This document shows positions 18,233-28,079 of a DNA stretch of 64,000 bases, in pieces. The stretch covers positions 152,717-216,716 of the forward strand of contig JAVBKX010000004.1 of NCBI GenBank assembly GCA_031553835.1. The letters are read 5' to 3'. This DNA comes from JAVBKX01 sp031553835. Lineage in GTDB: Bacteria; Bacteroidota; Bacteroidia; Bacteroidales; Azobacteroidaceae. The position numbers were made by a program, and so were the translations under genes. The notes under the pieces are model-generated. The model was not told the origin of the DNA. It saw only the letters and a program-made list of their open reading frames with translations, and did no database searches. Numbering within the stretch: position 1 is the stretch's first letter; every line of letters starts with the position of its first letter.

Positions 18233-21200
18233 ATGAAAAAAAAGTTCATCCTGTTTTTATTAATGTTACTCATCGGTAGTCACATCACTGCACAAATTAC
18301 CATATCGGGTACAGTCATCTCCGATACTGATGGAGAAGCGCTCCCGGGTGTATCTGTAGCAGTAAAAGGTACATCAATTGGTACAATCACCAATCTGCAA
18401 GGCGTGTTTTCGATCAATCTCCCTGCCGAAAAAGGCGTTTTGGTTTTCTCTTACCTTGGTTATCTGGAGCAGGAAGTAAATGTAACAGCCAATACCAAAG
18501 GACTTCGGATTATCTTATCAGAAGATGTCAAAGTAATTGATGAAGTGGTGGTGGTGGGTTATGGCTCCATGAAAAAGAAAGATATTTCGGGAGCATCCAT
18601 TTCCGTTGGAGAAGATAAGTTGAAAGGTTCTATCATCACAAACTTAGACCAGGCTCTTCAAGGCCGTGCAGCCGGAGTCAGCTCCGTTATGACATCCGGA
18701 GCTCCGGGTTCTTCGGTGTCTATCCGTGTGCGTGGAATTTCAACCATCAATGCCAATGCCGAGCCTTTATATGTAATTGACGGAGTTATTGTGCAAGGAT
18801 CTCCGTCCGGAGGTCATGCACTTGGTTTGGGAGACGCTTTGGGTAATGGGTCTGTCTCTACTGTTTCCCCGTTGGCCAACATCAACCCTTCCGATATTGT
18901 ATCCATGGAAATTTTAAAAGATGCATCGGCTACCGCCATTTATGGTTCTTTAGCTTCCAACGGTGTTATTTTAATTACTACCAAAAGAGGAAAATCCGGC
19001 GAAGCCAAATTCTCTTATGAAGGAATGATGGGAACTCAAATTCAGAATAAGCGGCTGAATATGATGAATTTGCGAGAATATGCAGAGTTCAGCGCTTCGA
19101 TTGCTGCCGAAACAAACAGCCAGGTCGAAACGTCGGAATATCAGGATCCTTCGTTATTAGGAGCCGGTACAAATTGGCAGGATGCGGTTTTCCAGCATGC
19201 CTTTATCCAGCAACACCAGATTTCTGCTCAGGGAGGCACTGAGGCCATCAAATACTACGTTTCAGGAAACTACATGGGACAGGAAGGTACGATCATCGGA
19301 ACCGATTTTAAAAGGTATGCTTTTCGTGTAAATCTGGATGCCGATTTGAAAAAATGGCTGAAATTAGGTATAAACGCCATGTATTCTTCTTCTGCTGAAG
19401 ACTTGGGATTGGCGAACGGAGAAAGCGGAACCATTAACTATTCTTTATTAACCCCTCCCGACATTCCTATTTATGATATTGACGGTAATTATTCTGCGAT
19501 TGTGAGGGAAGGCTATTATATCGTCAATCCCATTGCTACAGCGCTGATGAATGATATTACCCTGGATCGTAATAAATTGAACGGAAGTCTTTTCCTTGAA
19601 ATCAAACCACTTAAAAACTTAGTCTGGCATTCCGAATTAGGTTTTGATTTCGGCAATTCGAAAGCAGATACATTTTATCCGACTTACGACTTTGGAAATG
19701 TGAAACGTACCCTCAATGAAATGCGGGAGCAAACAAACCAGAATACTTATTATCAGTTGATCAACAACCTGACATATTTCGGTAGTATCGACAAACATTC
19801 TTATACTATTATGGCCGGGCAAGACCTTTGGGAATCTTCCTGGAATTATTTGAGCGGGTATGGAACCGGACTTCCTTCCAATGATATCCATAGTCTTGCT
19901 TTAACTACGCCGACTTCACAAAGAACTACTACCGGCTTCGGAAGTTCTTCCATGGCGTCTTTCTTTGCCAGGGGTACTTATAATTTCGACGACCGGTATC
20001 TGGCTACTTATACTTTCCGCCGGGATGGTTCTTCCAATTTCGGGCCGAAAAACCGTTGGGCGAATTTCAATTCATTTGCCGCATCCTGGAGGTTCTCAAA
20101 CGAAGCATTCATGGAGCCTTACGAATCGGTACTGAGTAATGGAAAATTACGTATCGGATGGGGACAAACAGGTAATGCCGGCATCGGAGGTTACAGATGG
20201 GGTTCCGGCATTTCAAGAATGCCTACCGGATTGGGAATGGGATACCGGCAATCAAATGTTGCCAATCCCCGCATTCACTGGGAAACACAAGAGCAGTGGA
20301 ACCTCGGTTTAGACTTGGGTTTTATTAATAACCGCATTAACCTGGTTATCGATTTGTATGATAAAACTTCGGCAGATATGTTGATGCTGTTAAACTTACC
20401 TTCATATATGGGAACCAAAGGCAATAGCAGTTCCGCATTAGCTGCTCCATGGGGTAATTTCGGGGAAATCAATAATAAAGGTCTTGAAATCAGCTTAAAT
20501 ACACAAAACCTGAAAGGACAGTTTGAATGGGATACGGATATTCAACTATCTTTCAATAAAAATAAATTGGTTGCTTTAATCGAAAATGCACCTCCTCTCG
20601 AGGGTTATCCTCAATGGGATGGAATGGGTGCAACTGTCACTTATACTGATGTCGGACAATCGCTATATAATTTTTACGGCTATGTAACGGATGGGTATTA
20701 TAAAGACAAAGCCGATATTGAAAATTCTCCCAAACCGGCAGCTTATAAAGGTACTGATGGTTATAACAGATATACCTCGGTTTGGGTCGGGGACGTAAAA
20801 TTCAAAGATATCAGCGGCCCGGAAGGGATTCCCGATGGAATCATTGACAGTTATGACCAGACTGATTTAGGGTCTCCATTCCCGAAATTTTCTTACGGAA
20901 TGAATAATACTTTCCGCTATAAAAATATTGATTTGTCGGTATTTATCAACGGATCGTACGGCAATAAAGTTTTCAACTATACTGCCATTTCATTGAGCGA
21001 TGTAAAAGGAAGTTACAGGAACCAACTTCAGTATGTAGTTGACAGGGCCCGCCTGGAACCGATCGATCCGGATAAAACTTATGACGGAACTGCCACCGGT
21101 ATTTGGAATTGGTTTGAAGATATTGATAATGTCAGGTTAGCCAATAACCCGTCAGCGCCCCGCGCTATTTCAGGAGATCCGAATGAAAATACGAGAATCA

Positions 21201-21466
21201 GCGACCGGTATATTGAAGACGGTTCTTACCTCCGGATCAAAAATATTGTACTGGGATATACAGTCCCTGCCAAATGGATTCGTAAATATGGATTGGAAAC
21301 CTTAAGGATATATGCTAATATCCAGAATTTATATACATTTACCAATTACTCCGGATATGATCCCGAAGTCGGAGCAAGCACCATGTCTCCCAATGTTTAC
21401 GGATTGGATTACGGTCGTTATCCTTCTCCTCAAAGTTACACTTTCGGATTAAATATTTCTTTCTAA
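18233..21466 (+). CDS. SusC/RagA family TonB-linked outer-membrane transporter
   Basis: 1077 residues. Signal peptide MKKKFILFLLMLLIGSHITAQ, CarboxypepD_reg-like domain (~22-100, ISGTVISDTDGEALPGVSV), the SusC hallmark DEVVVVGYGSMKKKDISGA (~103-120), a plug (~120-235, with ASATAIYGSLASNGVILITTKRG) and a 22-strand barrel ending GLNISF. It imports oligosaccharides across the outer membrane using TonB energy. It begins a five-gene operon, 13 bp before susD. The adjacent SusD-like lipoprotein should form the lid of the transporter. Confidence 0.96.
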   Translation: MKKKFILFLLMLLIGSHITAQITISGTVISDTDGEALPGVSVAVKGTSIGTITNLQGVFSINLPAEKGVLVFSYLGYLEQEVNVTANTKGLRIILSEDVKVIDEVVVVGYGSMKKKDISGASISVGEDKLKGSIITNLDQALQGRAAGVSSVMTSGAPGSSVSIRVRGISTINANAEPLYVIDGVIVQGSPSGGHALGLGDALGNGSVSTVSPLANINPSDIVSMEILKDASATAIYGSLASNGVILITTKRGKSGEAKFSYEGMMGTQIQNKRLNMMNLREYAEFSASIAAETNSQVETSEYQDPSLLGAGTNWQDAVFQHAFIQQHQISAQGGTEAIKYYVSGNYMGQEGTIIGTDFKRYAFRVNLDADLKKWLKLGINAMYSSSAEDLGLANGESGTINYSLLTPPDIPIYDIDGNYSAIVREGYYIVNPIATALMNDITLDRNKLNGSLFLEIKPLKNLVWHSELGFDFGNSKADTFYPTYDFGNVKRTLNEMREQTNQNTYYQLINNLTYFGSIDKHSYTIMAGQDLWESSWNYLSGYGTGLPSNDIHSLALTTPTSQRTTTGFGSSSMASFFARGTYNFDDRYLATYTFRRDGSSNFGPKNRWANFNSFAASWRFSNEAFMEPYESVLSNGKLRIGWGQTGNAGIGGYRWGSGISRMPTGLGMGYRQSNVANPRIHWETQEQWNLGLDLGFINNRINLVIDLYDKTSADMLMLLNLPSYMGTKGNSSSALAAPWGNFGEINNKGLEISLNTQNLKGQFEWDTDIQLSFNKNKLVALIENAPPLEGYPQWDGMGATVTYTDVGQSLYNFYGYVTDGYYKDKADIENSPKPAAYKGTDGYNRYTSVWVGDVKFKDISGPEGIPDGIIDSYDQTDLGSPFPKFSYGMNNTFRYKNIDLSVFINGSYGNKVFNYTAISLSDVKGSYRNQLQYVVDRARLEPIDPDKTYDGTATGIWNWFEDIDNVRLANNPSAPRAISGDPNENTRISDRYIEDGSYLRIKNIVLGYTVPAKWIRKYGLETLRIYANIQNLYTFTNYSGYDPEVGASTMSPNVYGLDYGRYPSPQSYTFGLNISF

Positions 21467-21479
21467 CAAATTTACAGAT

Positions 21480-23192
21480 ATGAAGTCACTTAAAAATATA
21501 AAAATAATCTGTTTAATTGCCCTTTTGCCGATAACATTGTTTTCGTGCGAAGATTTCCTGAATCGTCCCACGGAAGACAACTTTAATGTGGACAATTTTT
21601 ATCAAAATGAGGAACAATGCTTCCAGGCGGTGAATCCGATTTACAATTCCCCATGGTACGATATGCAACGTTTCTTTATTAAAGCAGGGGAAATTTTGTC
21701 GGGCAATATTTATAACAACGATGACAACAATCCATACCTGCGTTTTACAGTCACCGGATCGGATGCTAATTTAGGTCTGGCTTCCGCTTCCCTGTGGTCT
21801 GTGAATGCTTATTGTAATGGAGTAATTCAGAATATTGATATGAAATCGGCGTCAGGTATCAGTGAGGATGTTAAAAATACGGTCAAAGGAGAAGCTTTGG
21901 TTTGGAAAGCTATGACTTACTTTTTCCTGGTACGTACTTTCGGTGCGGTTCCTATTATACATGATAATTCGGAAATGATTGCCGCCGCCACATACAATGA
22001 TGTATATAAAGCTACTATTCCGAATGTATATGATTATATCATTATGACATTGGAACAGGCTATCGAATGGTTGCCCGAGAAAAACGCAGAAGGGCGTATC
22101 GACCGTTATTCTGCTTATGGTTTGCTGGCAAAAGTATATCTGACAAAATCAGGTTATGGACAAAGCGGAACCCGCAACCAGGAAGATTTGGACAATGCGG
22201 CCAGGTATGCCAAAATGGTCATAGACAACAGCGGCCGGAATTTATTGGAAAATTATGCCGATATTTTCAGACTGGGCCATAATAAAAATGAAGAATGCCT
22301 GATTTCCTGGCATTGGGTTTCAGGACGTGATCCATGGACTCAACAAAATACGTTGCAATCTGACTTGAGTGTTACCGGATTTGATGAGTTTGCCAGCAAT
22401 TGGGGAACATGGACCGGACCTTCTGTCGATTTGCAGGATGCTTTCGGAGAAAATGCATTGAGCCTGACTCGCAATAACCGTGATACCCGTCGTAAAGCCA
22501 CTATGATGATGTATGGCGATCATTATGATTACTTCTGGAGAGACAAAGGCGGTTTTGACTGGACGGATTATCTTGTCGGAACATTGAAAGAAGTAGGCCC
22601 TGTCGGCGCCCATTGCGTCAAACATCTGGTTGGCAACAATGCCGACCATCAGGCTGAAGGAGGCGGAGATATGTATGTCATGGCAAATGGATTGAGTACG
22701 CATATCCTCCGTTTGTCGGATATTTATCTGATTTATGCCGAAGCTGTTATCGGGAATACGGCCTCTACTTCAGATGCAGGCGCGTTGGATGCATTCAATA
22801 AAGTATTCCTGCGTGCATGCCCGGGAGAAACTGCAAAAACTTCCATCACCTGGAACGATGTGTGGAAAGAACGCCGCCTGGAACTGGCGTGCGAAGGCGA
22901 CCGCTGGTATGATTATGTACGTTGGAGTTATTATAATCCGGATGGAGCTGTCAATGAATTGAAAAATCAAAGGAGGGATGTGTATTATTCGTTGTTTGAT
23001 TATTATGAAACCGGCAGTCTTAATCCTTCCGTTACGCGGTATAACCCGCAACCGGAAATTCCGAACCCTTCCGCCATGTACAACAGCAAATTAAAAACTT
23101 TTGCATTCCCTTTCCCGAATACCGATGTGGTTTCTAATCCGCATTTGAACGAAGATCCGGTAGATCAGGATATTTCTCAGTACAAATATTAA
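21480..23192 (+). CDS. SusD/RagB family glycan-binding lipoprotein
   Basis: 570 residues. Lipobox TLFSC with Cys ~23 followed by EDFLNRPTEDNF, the classic SusD start. TPR-like helices follow (GEALVWKAMTYFFLVRTFGAVPII ~135-158; RIDRYSAYGLLAKVYLTKSGYG ~200-220). The C-terminal part has RLSDIYLIYAEAVI and WKERRLELACEGDRWYDYVRW, both standard SusD motifs. It caps the SusC barrel on the cell surface and binds glycan through aromatic residues. Operonic with SusC (13 bp) and the first surface glycan-binding protein (13 bp). Confidence 0.96.
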   Translation: MKSLKNIKIICLIALLPITLFSCEDFLNRPTEDNFNVDNFYQNEEQCFQAVNPIYNSPWYDMQRFFIKAGEILSGNIYNNDDNNPYLRFTVTGSDANLGLASASLWSVNAYCNGVIQNIDMKSASGISEDVKNTVKGEALVWKAMTYFFLVRTFGAVPIIHDNSEMIAAATYNDVYKATIPNVYDYIIMTLEQAIEWLPEKNAEGRIDRYSAYGLLAKVYLTKSGYGQSGTRNQEDLDNAARYAKMVIDNSGRNLLENYADIFRLGHNKNEECLISWHWVSGRDPWTQQNTLQSDLSVTGFDEFASNWGTWTGPSVDLQDAFGENALSLTRNNRDTRRKATMMMYGDHYDYFWRDKGGFDWTDYLVGTLKEVGPVGAHCVKHLVGNNADHQAEGGGDMYVMANGLSTHILRLSDIYLIYAEAVIGNTASTSDAGALDAFNKVFLRACPGETAKTSITWNDVWKERRLELACEGDRWYDYVRWSYYNPDGAVNELKNQRRDVYYSLFDYYETGSLNPSVTRYNPQPEIPNPSAMYNSKLKTFAFPFPNTDVVSNPHLNEDPVDQDISQYKY

Positions 23193-23205
23193 ATCAGATT
23201 GAATT

Positions 23206-24438
23206 ATGAAAAAAGTAATCATATATAAAAAGACGACAACAGCTTTCTTGTTGGGATTATTGGTTTGCCTGGGATTATCCTCTTGTGATGAATACCCCAA
23301 CGCATACGAACACACCGGAGGCTTACCCGAAGTATTATACGTCCGTGTAACAAATGCCGCCAGCGCCGATTCTTTATTGGATGGCGCATATCTTGGGAAT
23401 ACAATATGTCTGGTGGGAAATAACCTGCGCAGCATTCATGAATTGTATTTCAATGACCAGAAAGCCATTTTAAATACAAGCTATATGACAGACAACACTT
23501 TAATTGTCAATGTACCGAATGAAATTCCATCGGATGTAACCGATAAAATATACATGGTAGCATGGAACAATGATACAGTATCGTATAATTTCAAAACAAA
23601 AGTGCCTCCTCCCGCAGTAAACACTATTTCCTGCGAATATGCTCATGACGGAAACGAGGCGATTATTTATGGAGATTATTTTATCGATGATCCGAACATT
23701 CCTCTGGAAATCCTTATGGCAGGAGAATTGCCCGTAACGGAAATTATCAGCATTGAAAAAACACAAGTGAGGTTTGTTGTTCCCGGCGGTGCATCTAAAG
23801 GCTATATGAACGTGAAAACTATATACGGGCAAAGCCGTTCCAAATTCCAGTTCAGGGACGACAGGGGCATGATTCTCGACTGGGACAACCTGAATGCCAA
23901 CGGAGGATGGCGGTCGGGGAATACGGCTGATGCGGATGGTATTTCCGGCAAATATGTAATATTCAAAGGCAAATTGGAAGATAATGACTGGAATGAAGAC
24001 GGATTTTCGTTCAATTTATGGGGTGTCAGTAACGGAAGACCGGAAGGAGACTTCTTTGATGCTACCGATTTGGATAACCTGTTGTTCAAATTTGAAATAA
24101 ACGTTTTAGCTCCCTGGTCGGCAGATGGTATGCAAATCATATTTACTCCCTGGTCAACAACCGGAACCAATAGCTATTACGGAGATGAAACTTATCCCCG
24201 TGCGATATGGATTCCCTGGTCAACTACCGGAACATACAAGACCGATGGCTGGGTTACGGTAACAATCCCGATGAAAGAATTTAAATATGGCCCGACAGGA
24301 GCGGTATTGGAAAAACCTAATGGCGCCGGATATTATGGCGGATTGTCCATGTTCACATGGAAAGGAGGCGTAAGCGGTACCCCTTGTACTACTGAAATGT
24401 GGCTTGATAACATGCGTGTAGTTCCTGTTGACAAATAA
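23206..24438 (+). CDS. Surface glycan-binding protein (SGBP), IPT/TIG plus C-terminal binding domain
   Basis: 410 residues, lipobox LGLSSC with Cys ~27 followed by DEYPN. Residues ~45-225 carry two Ig-like TIG-type folds (GNTICLVGNNLRSIHELYFND; NEAIIYGDYFIDDPNIPLEI). The C-terminal ~180 residues (ILDWDNLNANGGWRSGN to EMWLDNMRVVP), rich in Trp, resemble the SGBP-B xyloglucan-binding domain type found in beta-glucan PULs. It should hold the polysaccharide on the surface for the GH5 and SusCD. Third gene of the PUL. Similarity to SGBP-B points to a beta-1,4-linked glucan-like backbone but does not fix the polymer. Confidence 0.85.
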   Translation: MKKVIIYKKTTTAFLLGLLVCLGLSSCDEYPNAYEHTGGLPEVLYVRVTNAASADSLLDGAYLGNTICLVGNNLRSIHELYFNDQKAILNTSYMTDNTLIVNVPNEIPSDVTDKIYMVAWNNDTVSYNFKTKVPPPAVNTISCEYAHDGNEAIIYGDYFIDDPNIPLEILMAGELPVTEIISIEKTQVRFVVPGGASKGYMNVKTIYGQSRSKFQFRDDRGMILDWDNLNANGGWRSGNTADADGISGKYVIFKGKLEDNDWNEDGFSFNLWGVSNGRPEGDFFDATDLDNLLFKFEINVLAPWSADGMQIIFTPWSTTGTNSYYGDETYPRAIWIPWSTTGTYKTDGWVTVTIPMKEFKYGPTGAVLEKPNGAGYYGGLSMFTWKGGVSGTPCTTEMWLDNMRVVPVDK

Positions 24439-24446
24439 TTAAAGAT

Positions 24447-26606
24447 ATGAAGATTATGAAAAGATATAAATTACCGGCACTATTCAGAATGTGTCTTGTC
24501 GCTATAAGCTGTTTCCTTTTTGCTACGGCTTGCGAAAAAGCGGATGATGTAAATACCAACCAACTGGCGAGCGGTGATGTCACTTTGGAATCATTCGGAC
24601 CATGCCCGATTCCCCGTGGCGCGGAACTCCGCATCATCGGAACAAATCTCGACCGGGTGGAAGCTATTATCCTCCCGGGAACCGGCTCTGTCAATGATAT
24701 CAAGAGAATTAGTAATAATGAAATCCGCATAATAGTGCCTCAAACGGCGGAAGAAGGCCCAATAAAATTGAAAACAGGAAGCAACGAAATTTCTTCCATT
24801 ACCAATTTGACTTTCGAAGAAACTATTTTGATCTCTAAAATAAGCCCGTTGTCTGTCAAAGCCGGAGATGTAATCAAGGTTGAAGGTGATTACCTGAATT
24901 TGATTGCCGAAATTATTTTTGCGGAAGATGTACATGTACCGGCCGAAAATTTCAAAAGCCAAAGCCGTGAAGCCATTGAAGTTGCTGTGCCTGTTGAAAC
25001 GCAAACCGGAAAAATCATCGTTTCCGACGGGGCCGACATTATTCCTGATGCTTCCGGCGAATTCGGCATTCCAATCTGGGTATATTCGGAAGATGAACTG
25101 ACCGTGACATTACCTTCGGTCACATCATTTTCTCCCGAAACGATCCGCGCAGGAAGCATACTGACTATTACCGGCAAAGATTTTGATTTGGTTGAAAGTA
25201 TTCAATTCGGTGGAGATAAAGCGGCCGAATCATTCACTGTAAATGAAGATAAAACATCAATCACAGTAACAGTGCCGATGGATGCTCAGGATGGCACTGT
25301 TGTTCTGACAGCTTTCTCAGGCGTTGAAGTTGCCGGCGGGAAACCGTTGATCATGGTAGTGCCGACAATTTCCGCTATTGCTCCTAATCCGGTTAAAAAC
25401 GGCGCTGTATTAACAGTAACAGGTAAAGACCTGGATCTGATTAGCCAGGTTATGTTTGGTGGTGAAAAAGAAGGTACGATTGCCGAGGGCGGAACTGCTA
25501 CTGAAATTAAAGTAAATATTCCTGAAGATGCTGTAAGCGGAGCGGTTACTTTCACTACGTTAGCCGGCAAAACGGTTACATCGGCTGTACTTAATTTTGT
25601 TCTTCCGGTAATAACCGACATTAATCCGACCACCATTCTTGCCGGAGCTTCCATCACAATTACGGGTAGCAATTTAGACTTAGTCAAAAAAATAATTTTC
25701 GGAGGGAATACCGAGGGAATAATCGCCTCTCAGACCGAAACTTCGATTGAAGTACAAAGCCTGTCAAACAGTCTTTCCGATATCATCGTTTTGGTTACAT
25801 CAAACGGTACGGAAGTCAAATCGACTCAGGAAATCACGATCAACTCCGATCTTCCGATTATCTCTTCTATGCCCGGACAGGTAAAACCGGGTGCAAAAAT
25901 GACGATTGAAGGTACCAAATTGAATTTAGTGGAATCCATCACATTTGAGGATAATGCCAAAGCAATCAAATATGGTATAAGAAGCGAAACAATCATTGAA
26001 GTATATGTTCCCGACCATGCAAAAAAAGGAAGGGTGACATTAACATTGAATACTTTCGACGGAAAAACCGTAATATCTTCAGAATTCAAAGTAGTCGGCA
26101 CCGATCCTATTGTGGATCCGTCATTAGTTATCGATGATTTTGAAAATCATAACGGACATGACGCCACCTGGGACAATTGGGGTGGAAACATCGATTACAA
26201 TACTGACGAAGAAAATAACCATTACATTCAATTGCATTCAGGAATTTCCGGTTGGGCCTGGTTGTATGGATGTAATCATCAATCGTCGAGGGGAAACTTC
26301 CCATCCATTGCGAATCCGGACGATTATGTATTAAAGTTAGATTTAAGGGTTACAGGTAATTATGAATCAGGCGTAATGTTCGCATTCTCTTTCGGAGGAT
26401 GGTCTGGAACAACCTCTCTATTGTCTGCTCAGGATAATTATACGACTAACGGTGAATGGATGACAGTAACCATACCAATGTCAAGCATCTGGACTGCCGG
26501 CGCTATTAACGGAGCATCCGGAGATTGGGGTATGAGCCTGAATGGCGGAACAATTCCTGTCGGAGTGGAAATCTCAATAGATAATGTCCGTTTCGAACAA
26601 CAATAA
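24447..26606 (+). CDS. Long surface glycan-binding protein with about six tandem IPT/TIG repeats
   Basis: 719 residues, lipobox FLFATAC with Cys ~30 followed by EKADD. About six TIG repeats of ~80 residues follow, each with a GxxLxIxGxxLDLVxxIxFGG core (clearest at 240, 325, 405 and 490). The last ~175 residues, beginning DDFENHNGHDATWDNWGG, form a separate Trp-rich domain similar to the end of the preceding SGBP and are the likely glycan-binding tip. The TIG array would act as a stalk lifting this tip well away from the membrane. It starts 8 bp after the first SGBP. A second ATG 9 bp downstream is an equally possible start. Confidence 0.85.
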   Translation: MKIMKRYKLPALFRMCLVAISCFLFATACEKADDVNTNQLASGDVTLESFGPCPIPRGAELRIIGTNLDRVEAIILPGTGSVNDIKRISNNEIRIIVPQTAEEGPIKLKTGSNEISSITNLTFEETILISKISPLSVKAGDVIKVEGDYLNLIAEIIFAEDVHVPAENFKSQSREAIEVAVPVETQTGKIIVSDGADIIPDASGEFGIPIWVYSEDELTVTLPSVTSFSPETIRAGSILTITGKDFDLVESIQFGGDKAAESFTVNEDKTSITVTVPMDAQDGTVVLTAFSGVEVAGGKPLIMVVPTISAIAPNPVKNGAVLTVTGKDLDLISQVMFGGEKEGTIAEGGTATEIKVNIPEDAVSGAVTFTTLAGKTVTSAVLNFVLPVITDINPTTILAGASITITGSNLDLVKKIIFGGNTEGIIASQTETSIEVQSLSNSLSDIIVLVTSNGTEVKSTQEITINSDLPIISSMPGQVKPGAKMTIEGTKLNLVESITFEDNAKAIKYGIRSETIIEVYVPDHAKKGRVTLTLNTFDGKTVISSEFKVVGTDPIVDPSLVIDDFENHNGHDATWDNWGGNIDYNTDEENNHYIQLHSGISGWAWLYGCNHQSSRGNFPSIANPDDYVLKLDLRVTGNYESGVMFAFSFGGWSGTTSLLSAQDNYTTNGEWMTVTIPMSSIWTAGAINGASGDWGMSLNGGTIPVGVEISIDNVRFEQQ

Positions 26607-26626
26607 ACTTCACATCATTCGAAACC

Positions 26627-26654
26627 AGGGCTCCAAACCAATTACAGGAGCCTT
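26627..26654 (+). terminator. Small hairpin between SGBP and GH5 genes
   Basis: AGGGCTCC (26627-26634) pairs with GGAGCCTT (26647-26654) through 8 bp including one G-T wobble, followed by a short T-rich run. It could partially terminate transcription and lower expression of the GH5 gene relative to the binding proteins. Confidence 0.45.
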
Positions 26655-26677
26655 GATTTCTTAACAACGACAAAATT

Positions 26678-27970
26678 ATGAATCGATTCTTGAAAAATAT
26701 CTTATTACTCACTTTCTGTGCTGGGTTAAATCCCTCATACGCCTGCTCAAAGAATGAAGAAGGCGCTGATGAACAAAACGATATTCATTTAGTATCAACA
26801 GATCCGGCTCAAAATGCCACCGTCAATATTACTACAGAATCCGTTTCCTTTATTTTTAACAGAGGAATCTATATTGCCGATAAAGCGAAAATAACCTTAA
26901 ACGACACTCCGGTGCCGAATGCATCAGTATATGGAACTTCCCTGACAATAAAACTCAATACTTTGAAAAGTGGAACCGATTATACTTTAATAATCCACAA
27001 AGGAGCTATCAGAGAAGGCTCAAACCACCTCAACAAAGAAGCATTTTCTCTGAAATTCCAGACAAATGAAGCTCCTGTCAACGGTGGCTCGGTAAGTCAG
27101 CATGGTTTTCTATCGGTAAAAGGAACAGCCCTTGTCAATCAGCAGGGAAAAGAAGTCATTCTTCGCGGAGTTAGTTTCGGCTGGCACAACTGGTGGCCTC
27201 GTTTTTACAATAAAAACACCGTAACCTGGCTGAAAAAGGACTGGAAATGTGATCTGATCCGGGCTGCCATAGGCGTCGAACCATCCGGAGCATATATAGA
27301 CCATCCGGAAATAGCACTCAAGTGTCTGTATGCCGCAATAGATGCTGCTATTGAAAATGATATGTATGTAATTGTGGACTGGCATTCACACAATATCCGT
27401 CTCAAAGAAGCCAACGATTTCTTTTCACTGGTGGCGGAAAAATATAAAGATTACCCAAACATTATCTATGAAATATTCAACGAACCGGAAAATATCAGCT
27501 GGAACGAAGTCAAAGCTTACTCTGAAGCCGTGATTAAAACCATTCGTGCCATTGATAAAAAAAATATCATTCTCGTAGGCTCTCCGCAATGGGACCAGGC
27601 CGTAGATAAAGCTGCCGCCGACCCTATTACAGGATATGACAATTTGATGTACACCCTCCATTTTTATGCTGCAACCCACAAACAATCGTTACGCGACCGG
27701 GCTGCAAACGCCTTGAAAACGGGACTGCCGTTGTTTGTCTCCGAATGTGCCGGAATGGAAGCTACAGGCAATGGTCCCATCGACCTGCAAGAATGGAACG
27801 ACTGGTTGCAATGGATGAATGACAACCATCTCAGTTGGACGGCATGGTCTGTTTCCGATAAAAACGAAACTTGCTCCATGATTAAAAACACATCATCTCC
27901 TGTAAGCGATTGGGACGAAAGTGATTTAAAAGAATGGGGGCTAATCGTCAGAACCGAATTAAAAAAATAG
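26678..27970 (+). CDS. GH5 family endo-glycanase, outer-membrane lipoprotein
   Basis: 430 residues. Lipobox near PSYAC, Cys ~23, followed by SKNEEGADEQND, predicts surface attachment. Residues ~35-125 are a Big_5-type Ig domain (STDPAQNATVNITTESVSFIFNRGI). The TIM barrel starts at LRGVSFGWHNWW (~165); acid/base Glu is in IYEIFNEPEN (~265) and the nucleophile Glu in LFVSECAGM (~355). The arrangement is closest to GH5_2-like endoglucanases. It should cut a beta-1,4 glucan-type chain at the cell surface, giving oligosaccharides for SusCD. It is the only hydrolase of this PUL, so exo-acting enzymes must come from elsewhere, for example the GH3 at 55.3 kb. Confidence 0.9.
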   Translation: MNRFLKNILLLTFCAGLNPSYACSKNEEGADEQNDIHLVSTDPAQNATVNITTESVSFIFNRGIYIADKAKITLNDTPVPNASVYGTSLTIKLNTLKSGTDYTLIIHKGAIREGSNHLNKEAFSLKFQTNEAPVNGGSVSQHGFLSVKGTALVNQQGKEVILRGVSFGWHNWWPRFYNKNTVTWLKKDWKCDLIRAAIGVEPSGAYIDHPEIALKCLYAAIDAAIENDMYVIVDWHSHNIRLKEANDFFSLVAEKYKDYPNIIYEIFNEPENISWNEVKAYSEAVIKTIRAIDKKNIILVGSPQWDQAVDKAAADPITGYDNLMYTLHFYAATHKQSLRDRAANALKTGLPLFVSECAGMEATGNGPIDLQEWNDWLQWMNDNHLSWTAWSVSDKNETCSMIKNTSSPVSDWDESDLKEWGLIVRTELKK

Positions 27971-28022
27971 AAATTAATGTGGCGATAATATCGGCCCAAT
28001 GGAAGAAAAAAGTAGAAAAGAC

Positions 28023-28055
28023 TTTGTACCTTCGCGTTTATTTTAATTACCTTTG
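28023..28055 (+). promoter_or_regulatory. Promoter of the DUF5020-purine permease transcript
   Basis: TTTG at 28023-28026, 21-nt spacer, TACCTTTG at 28048-28055: both the -33 and the -7 elements of the Bacteroidota vegetative promoter match. The ATG at 28080 lies 24 bp downstream. Confidence 0.7.
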
Positions 28056-28079
28056 CCCCATAATCTTAATAGTCTCAAT

